This document shows, piece by piece, positions 57,935-64,000 of a DNA stretch of 64,000 nucleotides (within the stretch, counting starts at the first letter, position 1; every line of letters begins with the position of its first letter). The notes under the pieces are model-generated. The model saw nothing but the letters and a program-made list of their open reading frames with translations. It ran no database searches and was not told the DNA's origin. A program made the position numbers and the translations under genes. Origin of the DNA: Bradyrhizobium stylosanthis (GTDB taxonomy: Bacteria; Pseudomonadota; Alphaproteobacteria; Rhizobiales; Xanthobacteraceae); NCBI RefSeq assembly GCF_001641335.1, contig NZ_LVEM01000001.1, positions 443,511 through 507,510 on the forward strand, given 5' to 3'.

Positions 57935-59146
57935 ATGACGACCGAGCTCGCGCGCCGCATCGCTATCACGATCGGCGCGCTTCTCATTTATAGGCTCGGC
58001 ACGCAGATCCCGATCGCTGGATTGGATGTTTCGCGGCTCTCCTCGTTCCCCAGCCTGAACGGCCGCCTTTCGCTCTTTGCGCTCGGCCTCATTCCCTATT
58101 TGAGCGCGGCGATCTTGGTTCGGTTGCTGTCGGTGGTGTGGCGCGGCCTGAGTTCGCTGGAGCGATCGGGTGAGGGCGGCCGGCGAAAGGTCGCTCGTGC
58201 CACGCTTGTGCTGACGCTGGCCCTTGCGGCCTTTCAGGCCTACGGCATCGCCTCCACGCTCATTTCCTTTCCGGAGCTCGTCAGGAACCCCGACGGCTGG
58301 TTCTTAGTAACGGCGACGGCCTCGATGGTTGGTGGCGTCTTCGTGCTGGTGTGGATCAGTGAGCAGATCACCCGCTACGGCATCGGCAACGGCTTGGCGC
58401 TGATCCTGAGCGTCGGCATGCTCGTCTCCCTGCCGCGAGACGTCGCCGGCATCGTCGATGTTGTGCGGAGCGGAGCGGTCTCGGGCAATCTCGTGTTCAT
58501 CCACGTCGTGTTCTGGGTCGTGACCGTCGCCGTGATCGTGCTCGTCGAAGGCGCGCGTCGAAATGTGCGGGTCGAGTTCGGCGCGCTCAATGTCGGCGCG
58601 CGGCAATTGCCGGCGCGCGATGCCGTGCTGCCGATCAAGCTCAACAGCGCCGGGTTCCTGATTCCCGTCACCGTTGCGCCGTGGGTCTTCTTTCTGCCGC
58701 TTGCCTTTGCGGGCCTTGTCCTGGGAAGCGATCATCCGCTGGTCGCGGCGGCCTACCAGCATCTCCAGCTCGGGCAGCCGGCGCACATGACCCTCGTGTC
58801 GATCGCCGTGTTCGCGCTCGCCTTCGTCTACACCGCCTATGTCGTCGATCCCGAATACACCGCCGAATCCCTGGCCCGGCATCACGGCGCAATTCCCGGT
58901 ATCGCGCCCGGCGAAGCGACGGCCGCCCATCTCGATCGCGTGGTGTCATTGACGACGGTCGTCGGAGCCGTCTACCTGACTGCGTTGCAGTTGATTCCGG
59001 AGGTGTTCGACCTTTACGGGATCGGTCTGCCTTATAGTATGGTCGTCAATGGCGGTGCGGCGCTGGTTGTGGTTTGCACTGTCCTTGATATCAAAACACA
59101 GGTGCGCGACGTATCGCTCACCAATCCGGGGGGCGTACGCCGATGA
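57935..59146 (+). CDS. diverged SecY paralogue (SecY-like membrane protein)
   Basis: A 403-residue SecY homologue starting 12 bases after secY. It aligns along nearly the whole length ([60 protein letters not shown]), but it lacks the ~20-residue N-terminal helix, is about 17 residues shorter in the plug region, has lost the YPKRQVG block of the C4 loop, and has Ala324 where SecY has the invariant C5 arginine. Ten membrane segments are still plausible. Its frame is open and overlaps adk by 4 bases (ATGA), so it is translated as part of the operon. SecA-driven translocation seems unlikely; an alternative channel or regulator of SecY is possible. Confidence 0.9.
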   Translation: MTTELARRIAITIGALLIYRLGTQIPIAGLDVSRLSSFPSLNGRLSLFALGLIPYLSAAILVRLLSVVWRGLSSLERSGEGGRRKVARATLVLTLALAAFQAYGIASTLISFPELVRNPDGWFLVTATASMVGGVFVLVWISEQITRYGIGNGLALILSVGMLVSLPRDVAGIVDVVRSGAVSGNLVFIHVVFWVVTVAVIVLVEGARRNVRVEFGALNVGARQLPARDAVLPIKLNSAGFLIPVTVAPWVFFLPLAFAGLVLGSDHPLVAAAYQHLQLGQPAHMTLVSIAVFALAFVYTAYVVDPEYTAESLARHHGAIPGIAPGEATAAHLDRVVSLTTVVGAVYLTALQLIPEVFDLYGIGLPYSMVVNGGAALVVVCTVLDIKTQVRDVSLTNPGGVRR

Positions 59147-60009
59147 GAATTATACTTCTGGGACCGCCGGGGTCGGGCAAGGGGACCCAGGCGCAGCTCT
59201 TGGTGCAGCGCTACGGCATCGTCCAGCTCTCGACCGGCGAGATGCTGCGCGCAGCCGTTGCGGCGGGAACGCCGGTCGGGCTGAAGGCCAAGGAGATCAT
59301 GGCCAGCGGTGGCCTCGTGCCGGACGAGGTCGTGGTCGGAATCATCTCCGACCGGATCGACCAGCCGGACGCCAGGAACGGCTTCATCCTCGACGGCTTC
59401 CCGCGCACGGTGCCGCAGGCCGAGGCGCTCGATGAGCTGCTCCGGCACAAGCATCTCAAGCTCGACGCCGTGATCGAGCTCCGCGTCAACGAGAGCGCGC
59501 TGCTGAACCGGGTCGAGACCCGAGTCGCGCAGATGCGCGAACGCGGGGAGGAGGTCCGGGTGGATGACACGCCCGAGGTCCTGACCAAGCGCCTGGCCAG
59601 CTACCGCACCCAGACGGAGCCCCTGATTCACTACTATTCCGAGCGGAGGAAGCTCTCCACCATCGATGGCATGATGGCCATCGACGAGGTCACCCGCGCC
59701 GTCCACCGCCAGCTCCTGGCGCTCGGGGCGGTGGAACCCAAGACCCACGCCCGCAGCGCGGCCAAGTCGGCCCCGGCCAAGAAGGCCAAGGCAACGAAGA
59801 CGGCGACCAAGAAGGCTGCCAAAAAGCCGGCGAAAGCGGCCAAAAAGGCTGCTAAACCGGCCAAAACCGCCAAAAAGGCGGCCAAGAAGGCCGTGAAGGG
59901 CGCCAAGAAGGCAGCCAAGAAAACGGTCAAAAAAGCCGCGAAAAAGACCGTCAAAAAAGGTTCGAAGAAGGGACCAAAAAAGGTCACGAAAAAGCGAGCC
60001 AAACGCTAG
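59143..60009 (+). CDS. adk: adenylate kinase with histone-H1-like C-terminal tail
   Basis: A 288-residue protein. Residues 1-~195 form a short-LID adenylate kinase: P-loop GPPGSGKGT at 7-15, TGEMLR, DGFPRT at 84-89, and an 11-residue-type LID instead of the long E. coli LID. Residues ~199-288 form a low-complexity Lys/Ala/Pro tail made of AAKKA-type units, like the C-terminus of histone H1 or bacterial HU/H1-like proteins. The kinase interconverts ATP+AMP and 2 ADP; the tail is not needed for that and suggests nucleic-acid or ribosome binding. Coupled to the SecY paralogue by a 4-base overlap. Confidence 0.95.
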   Translation: MRIILLGPPGSGKGTQAQLLVQRYGIVQLSTGEMLRAAVAAGTPVGLKAKEIMASGGLVPDEVVVGIISDRIDQPDARNGFILDGFPRTVPQAEALDELLRHKHLKLDAVIELRVNESALLNRVETRVAQMRERGEEVRVDDTPEVLTKRLASYRTQTEPLIHYYSERRKLSTIDGMMAIDEVTRAVHRQLLALGAVEPKTHARSAAKSAPAKKAKATKTATKKAAKKPAKAAKKAAKPAKTAKKAAKKAVKGAKKAAKKTVKKAAKKTVKKGSKKGPKKVTKKRAKR

Positions 60010-60015
60010 CAGCGG

Positions 60016-60044
60016 TTGACGAAAGCCCCTGGAATCCCCTAATA
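60016..60044 (+). promoter_or_regulatory. probable promoter of rpsM-rpsK-rpoA-rplQ
   Basis: TTGACG (60016-60021), a 17-base spacer and CTAATA (60039-60044) immediately after the adk stop, facing rpsM 150 bases downstream. The gap it sits in (186 bases) is the largest in this part of the cluster, consistent with a separate alpha-operon promoter. Confidence 0.55.
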
Positions 60045-60195
60045 AGCCCCGCATCCAAGTCGGATAGTTTCAGACGATGCCGGGCCCCAGGAAGACCGGG
60101 GGTGGGCGTCGTGTTCGCGTTTGTGAACACCTGCCCGAGAAAGCAAGCACTTAAGCCCGATTCCTGACGAGGGATCGGCAACAGGAGAGAAGGCC

Positions 60196-60564
60196 GTGGC
60201 CCGTATTGCCGGCGTGAACATTCCCACCAACAAGCGCGTGCTGATCGCGCTTCAGTACATCCATGGCATCGGCCCGAAGATCGCCGGTGACATCATCGAG
60301 AAGGTGAAGATCCCCGTGGATCGTCGCGTCAATCAGCTCAGTGACGCCGAAGTGCTCCAGATCCGCGAAGTGATCGACCGCGACTATCTCGTCGAGGGCG
60401 ACCTGCGTCGTGAGGTCGGCATCAACATCAAGCGTCTGATGGACCTCGGCTGCTATCGCGGCCTGCGTCATCGTCGCGGTCTGCCGGTGCGCGGTCAGCG
60501 GACCCACACCAATGCGCGTACGCGCAAGGGTCCGGCCAAGGCCATCGCCGGCAAGAAGAAGTAA
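60196..60564 (+). CDS. rpsM: 30S ribosomal protein S13
   Basis: A 122-residue S13, with GTG start at 60196, conserved [20 protein letters not shown] and the C-terminal [20 protein letters not shown] tail that reaches P-site tRNA. rpmJ (L36), often found just before rpsM in other bacteria, is absent here. Confidence 0.98.
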   Translation: MARIAGVNIPTNKRVLIALQYIHGIGPKIAGDIIEKVKIPVDRRVNQLSDAEVLQIREVIDRDYLVEGDLRREVGINIKRLMDLGCYRGLRHRRGLPVRGQRTHTNARTRKGPAKAIAGKKK

Positions 60565-60583
60565 GTTTTCGAATCCAATCGCG

Positions 60584-60623
60584 GCGTGTGGCGAAAGGGG
60601 AGACCCGTTCGCCACGCGCTTTT
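60584..60623 (+). terminator. terminator-like hairpin between rpsM and rpsK
   Basis: GCGTGTGGCGAA (60584-60595) pairs with TTCGCCACGCGC (60608-60619) with one G-T pair, loop of 12, followed by TTTTC. It looks like a partial terminator within the alpha operon. Confidence 0.6.
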
Positions 60624-60685
60624 CGTTCCACAGGTGTAGCCGCTGGCATTACGGCGGCGTTTGAGATCTTCAGGAAAGGGACTCA

Positions 60686-61075
60686 ATGGGCAAGGAAGCC
60701 ACCCGCGTTCGCCGTCGTGAGCGCAAGAACATCGCCTCCGGCGTTGCGCACGTGAACTCGTCGTTCAACAACACGACCATCACCATCACCGACGCGCAGG
60801 GCAACACGATTGCCTGGTCCTCCGCCGGCACGATGGGCTTCAAGGGCTCGCGCAAGTCGACCCCGTACGCGGCGCAGGTTGCCGCCGAGGACGTGTCGAA
60901 GAAGGCGCAGGAGCACGGCATGCGCACGCTGGAAGTCGAAGTCGCCGGTCCCGGTTCGGGCCGCGAGTCGGCGCTCCGCGCTCTCCAGGCCGCGGGCTTC
61001 ACCGTCACCTCGATCCGTGACGTGACCACGATCCCGCACAACGGTTGCCGTCCCCGCAAGCGTCGGCGCGTTTGA
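60686..61075 (+). CDS. rpsK: 30S ribosomal protein S11
   Basis: A 129-residue S11 of the platform with the conserved [19 protein letters not shown] and [20 protein letters not shown] blocks. Contacts the mRNA 5' region and S7 across the E site. Confidence 0.99.
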   Translation: MGKEATRVRRRERKNIASGVAHVNSSFNNTTITITDAQGNTIAWSSAGTMGFKGSRKSTPYAAQVAAEDVSKKAQEHGMRTLEVEVAGPGSGRESALRALQAAGFTVTSIRDVTTIPHNGCRPRKRRRV

Positions 61076-61084
61076 TTTCTACAA

Positions 61085-61110
61085 GTTGCGGGCGCATCGG
61101 CGCCCGCAAC
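61085..61110 (+). terminator. hairpin between rpsK and rpoA
   Basis: A perfect 11-bp stem GTTGCGGGCGC (61085-61095) with GCGCCCGCAAC (61100-61110), loop ATCG, no T-run. Likely an attenuator or RNA-processing element setting the ratio of S13/S11 to RNA polymerase alpha. Confidence 0.55.
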
Positions 61111-61189
61111 GACTTTGCAAGAAGCCGCAGGGATGCTCTGCGGCCTTTCTCCAACGCCAGTATTTGATGCCTCAAATTGACTGGCCTGT

Positions 61190-62221
61190 ATGGGTGAAAC
61201 AGTGACGATCCAGAAAAATTGGCAAGAACTGATTCGGCCGAACAAGCTCCAGGTCACGCCCGGCAGTGACTCCTCGCGTTTCGCGACCATCGTCGCCGAG
61301 CCGCTCGAGCGCGGTTTCGGCCAGACCCTCGGCAACGCGCTGCGCCGCATCCTGCTCTCCTCGCTCCAGGGCGCGGCGGTGCAGTCGGTACACATCGACG
61401 GCGTGCTGCACGAGTTCTCCTCGATCGCTGGCGTTCGTGAGGACGTCACCGACATCGTGCTGAACATCAAGGACATCTCGATCAAGATGCAGGGCGAAGG
61501 CCCCAAGCGCATGGTCGTGAAGAAGCAGGGCCCGGGCGTCGTCACCGCCGGCGACATCCAGACCGTCGGCGACGTCGTCGTGCTCAACCCGGACCTGCAG
61601 ATCTGCACCCTCGACGAGGGCGCCGAGATCCGCATGGAGTTCACCGTCTCCACCGGCAAGGGCTATGTCCCGGCCGAGCGCAACCGTCCCGAGGACGCGC
61701 CGATCGGCCTGATCCCGGTCGACAGCCTGTACTCGCCGGTCCGCAAGGTCTCCTACAAGGTCGAGAACACCCGCGAGGGCCAGATCCTCGACTACGACAA
61801 GCTGACCATGACGATCGAGACCAACGGCGCGATCTCGCCGGATGACTCGGTGGCTTACGCCGCCCGCATCCTGCAGGATCAGCTCAACGTGTTCGTCAAC
61901 TTCGAAGAGCCGCGCAAGGAAGTCGCCCAGGAGATCATCCCGGACCTCGCCTTCAACCCGGCCTTCCTCAAGAAGGTGGACGAGCTCGAGCTGTCGGTGC
62001 GTTCGGCCAACTGCCTGAAGAACGACAACATCGTCTACATCGGCGACCTCGTGCAGAAGAGCGAAGCGGAAATGCTCCGCACCCCGAACTTCGGCCGCAA
62101 GTCGCTGAACGAGATCAAGGAAGTGCTGGCCCAGATGGGTCTGCATCTCGGCATGGAAGTGCCGGGCTGGCCGCCGGAGAACATCGACGAGCTCGCCAAG
62201 CGCTTCGAAGATCACTACTGA
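61190..62221 (+). CDS. rpoA: DNA-directed RNA polymerase subunit alpha
   Basis: A 343-residue alpha subunit. The N-terminal domain dimerises and scaffolds beta/beta-prime ([19 protein letters not shown]), and the C-terminal domain has the UP-element/activator-binding helix-hairpin region ([19 protein letters not shown]). The ATG at 61190 is used; a GTG at 61202 with a better GGTGA Shine-Dalgarno would give 339 residues. Confidence 0.99.
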   Translation: MGETVTIQKNWQELIRPNKLQVTPGSDSSRFATIVAEPLERGFGQTLGNALRRILLSSLQGAAVQSVHIDGVLHEFSSIAGVREDVTDIVLNIKDISIKMQGEGPKRMVVKKQGPGVVTAGDIQTVGDVVVLNPDLQICTLDEGAEIRMEFTVSTGKGYVPAERNRPEDAPIGLIPVDSLYSPVRKVSYKVENTREGQILDYDKLTMTIETNGAISPDDSVAYAARILQDQLNVFVNFEEPRKEVAQEIIPDLAFNPAFLKKVDELELSVRSANCLKNDNIVYIGDLVQKSEAEMLRTPNFGRKSLNEIKEVLAQMGLHLGMEVPGWPPENIDELAKRFEDHY

Positions 62222-62233
62222 TCGACTTCACTG

Positions 62234-62264
62234 TCGCGGCCGGACATTCCGGCCGCGATTTTTA
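62234..62264 (+). terminator. intrinsic terminator/attenuator after rpoA
   Basis: TCGCGGCCGG (62234-62243) pairs with CCGGCCGCGA (62249-62258), loop ACATT, followed by TTTTT. A good rho-independent terminator by form, though rplQ follows 78 bases later, so readthrough or a separate rplQ promoter must exist. Confidence 0.8.
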
Positions 62265-62341
62265 TGGGCGAACGCAGGAAGCCCACCTGAGCAACTGGTC
62301 CGACGAACCATCGCGGCAGTTCATAAGTAAGGAATAGACAC

Positions 62342-62758
62342 ATGCGTCACGGTAAGGTTCATCGGAAGCTCAACCGCACTGCCGAGCATCGCCGCGCGAT
62401 GTTCGCCAATATGTGCGCCGCGCTGATCAAGCACGAGCAGATCGTCACCACGCTCCCCAAGGCCAAGGAATTGCGCCCGATCGTGGAGAAGCTGATCACC
62501 CTCGGCAAGAAGGGCGGGCTGGCCATGCGCCGCCAGGCCATCTCCGAGATGCGCGACAAGGACCAGGTCAAGAAGCTGTTCGACGTACTGGCGCCCCGCT
62601 ACAAGGATCGCCAGGGCGGCTACACCCGCATCATCAAGGCCGGCTTCCGCTACGGCGACAACGCCGCGATGGCCGTGATCGAGTTCGTCGACCGCGACGT
62701 CGATGCCAAGGGCCAGGATTCGGGCCCGGTGCAGGAGAAGCAGGACGAGGCGGCGTAA
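62342..62758 (+). CDS. rplQ: 50S ribosomal protein L17
   Basis: A 138-residue L17 ([20 protein letters not shown] start), slightly longer than in E. coli through a Gln/Glu-rich C-terminus. Last ribosomal gene of the window, followed by a strong terminator. Confidence 0.98.
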   Translation: MRHGKVHRKLNRTAEHRRAMFANMCAALIKHEQIVTTLPKAKELRPIVEKLITLGKKGGLAMRRQAISEMRDKDQVKKLFDVLAPRYKDRQGGYTRIIKAGFRYGDNAAMAVIEFVDRDVDAKGQDSGPVQEKQDEAA

Positions 62759-62781
62759 GCCGCATCGCAATTACGGAATTG

Positions 62782-62808
62782 AAAGCGGCGCCCTCGGGCG
62801 CCGCTTTT
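62782..62808 (+). terminator. intrinsic terminator after rplQ
   Basis: AAAGCGGCGCC (62782-62792) pairs with GGCGCCGCTTT (62797-62807), loop CTCG, continuing into a T-rich stretch. Ends the alpha operon and may also serve the convergent Bug gene. Confidence 0.9.
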
Positions 62809-62837
62809 GTTTTGGGGCTGGCGATGGATCGGCCCGA

Positions 62838-63815
62838 TTACTCCTCCTTGATCCCCGCCTTCTGCGCGATCTCCTTCATCTCGGCCGTCTCCTTGCCGAT
62901 GGTGCCGGCCCAGTCGCTGTAGCGCACGAAGCCCGGCTCGAAGCCGACCTGGTTGAAGCGCTCGATGACGGAAGGGGTGTTGACGATCTCCTCCAGCGCC
63001 GTCGTCAGCCTGTCGCGAACCGCCGGCGGCAGCCCCCTGGGCGCGACCACCGCGCCCCAGGACGCGAAGTCGATGCCGGCGTAGCCGAGCTCGGCAAGCG
63101 TCGGCACGTCGGGCAGGAACGGCGTGCGCTTGCCCGAGAACACCGCGAGCACCTTGACGGTGCCGGCCTCGATCTGCGGCTTCACGGCGATCACCGTGTC
63201 GACGTGGTACTGGATGTGCTTGCCGATCAAATCGTTCATCGCCGGCGCGCTGCCCTTGTAGGGCAGGTGGACCATCTTGATTCCGGCAGCCGATTTGAAC
63301 AGCTCGCCGGCGAAATGCGAGACGGTGGCGACGCCGAACGAGGCCAGCGACAGCTTGTCGGGGTTGGCTTTGGCTTCAGCGACGAGCGCGGCCAGATCCT
63401 TGACCGGGTTGTCCTTGTAGGTGACCAGCGCCAGCGTGATCTTGCCGACCTGGCCGAGCGGCTCGAAATCCTTGGCGGCGTCGTAAGGCACCGTTTCCTT
63501 CACGGCCGCCGGCAGTGTGAAGCTCGAGTTCGAGCTGAAGAAAATGGTGTATCCGTCAGGCGCCGAACGCGCGACTTCCTTGGCCGCGATCGTGGTGCCG
63601 CCGCCGGGACGGTTCATGATGATCACGGGCTTGCCGAGCCGCGTCTCCAGTTCGCTGCCGATGATGCGCGCGACCACGTCCGAGGCGCCGCCGGGCGGGA
63701 AGGGGACGATCAATTGCAGCGGCTTGTCCGGATAGACCGCCTGGGCCGGTGCAAGCGAGTTGCCGCCTATCAGGCTGACCAGTCCGAGGATGATCGTGAG
63801 AGCCGTGCGCTTCAT
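62838..63815 (-). CDS. Bug/TctC-family tripartite tricarboxylate transporter substrate-binding protein
   Basis: A 325-residue periplasmic binding protein. Residues 1-26 form a signal peptide ending APAQA, followed by YPDKPLQLIVPFPPGGASD, the hallmark start of mature Bug proteins, and the RPGGGTTIAAKEVARSAPDGYT block. These proteins bind carboxylates or other small acids for TTT transporters, but Bug genes greatly outnumber transporter genes in beta- and alphaproteobacteria, and no membrane components are visible here. The ligand cannot be predicted. Confidence 0.95.
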   Translation of the reverse strand: MKRTALTIILGLVSLIGGNSLAPAQAVYPDKPLQLIVPFPPGGASDVVARIIGSELETRLGKPVIIMNRPGGGTTIAAKEVARSAPDGYTIFFSSNSSFTLPAAVKETVPYDAAKDFEPLGQVGKITLALVTYKDNPVKDLAALVAEAKANPDKLSLASFGVATVSHFAGELFKSAAGIKMVHLPYKGSAPAMNDLIGKHIQYHVDTVIAVKPQIEAGTVKVLAVFSGKRTPFLPDVPTLAELGYAGIDFASWGAVVAPRGLPPAVRDRLTTALEEIVNTPSVIERFNQVGFEPGFVRYSDWAGTIGKETAEMKEIAQKAGIKEE

Positions 63816-63963
63816 CGCTTCGTTCTTCCGTGTTCACGTGAGCAGGAGGCAGACACTGTACTACTTGTTAACGGCCGTTCCAGCCCGCATCCGCGCTGCG
63901 CGTTGCCGAGGGAAGATCGGCTTGTTAGCCTGCTGCTCGTGAATCCGGGCCGGGGGGCTTTCG

Positions 63964-64000
63964 ATGAGGACGCTGTTTGGGATCGTGCTGGCGCTTGCGA
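63964..64000 (+). CDS. start of a gene with a signal-peptide-like N-terminus (cut by window edge)
   Basis: An ATG at 63964, preceded by a GGGG-rich Shine-Dalgarno-like stretch, begins MRTLFGIVLALA, which looks like a signal peptide. Only twelve codons are inside the window, so neither the product nor the reality of the gene can be judged firmly. Confidence 0.35.
   Translation, partial: MRTLFGIVLALA

Noticed and set aside
59760..60006. Repetitive AAG/GCC-rich DNA, considered as a possible repeat array
   Set aside because: The repetition follows the codons of the Lys/Ala tail of adenylate kinase. Unit lengths vary and there are no spacers, so it is neither a CRISPR nor a tandem satellite.

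Overview
The window is high-GC alphaproteobacterial chromosome. Gene order (secE-nusG-rplK-rplA, rplJL-rpoBC, str, S10, spc and alpha operons almost end to end), the protein sequences and the Bug-type solute-binding protein at the right end all suggest Bradyrhizobium or a close relative in the Nitrobacteraceae. That assignment is inference from pattern recognition, not a search. I see no rRNA, no convincing tRNA, no CRISPR array and no transposase.

Region 1 (1-20,650) is a surface-carbohydrate cluster. A long tightly packed minus-strand operon runs from 17,514 to beyond position 1, with many 4-8 bp start/stop overlaps. It encodes an NDP-sugar epimerase, a fused sugar nucleotidyltransferase/PfkB kinase with its domains in the reverse order of E. 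coli HldE, a second epimerase, a HAD phosphatase, an APH-like kinase, a split transketolase (two proteins), two DegT-type aminotransferases, a 2OG-Fe(II) oxygenase, a small LIC12192-family protein, three methyltransferases, a WbuC-like cupin, a lower-GC multi-span membrane protein and a Gfo/Idh/MocA dehydrogenase. Divergently on the plus strand are a GmhA-like SIS isomerase, a UPF0104/AglD-like membrane protein and another zinc-type methyltransferase. Together they look like a route to an unusual, probably chain-extended, aminated, oxidised and methylated sugar.

Region 2 (20,655-36,350) is secE-nusG-rplK-rplA, then a D-2-hydroxyacid dehydrogenase and a convergent hypothetical membrane protein that separate rplKA from rplJL, then rplJ-rplL-rpoB-rpoC, with clear hairpins after rplA, rplL, rpoB and rpoC.

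Region 3 (36,480-41,890) is a three-gene insertion between rpoC and rpsL: a FAD oxidoreductase fused to a methyltransferase with an acidic tail, an ABC exporter with long acidic segments at both ends, and a convergent FAD oxidoreductase whose poly-serine C-terminus is the antisense reading of the exporter's acidic tail.

Region 4 (42,090-62,810) holds rpsL-rpsG-fusA-tuf, the S10 operon, the spc operon to secY, then a second diverged SecY paralogue that lacks the invariant C5-loop arginine, then adenylate kinase with a histone-H1-like lysine/alanine tail, then rpsM-rpsK-rpoA-rplQ. rpmJ and infA are not in this stretch. The window closes with a Bug-family periplasmic binding protein (minus) and the first codons of a plus-strand gene.
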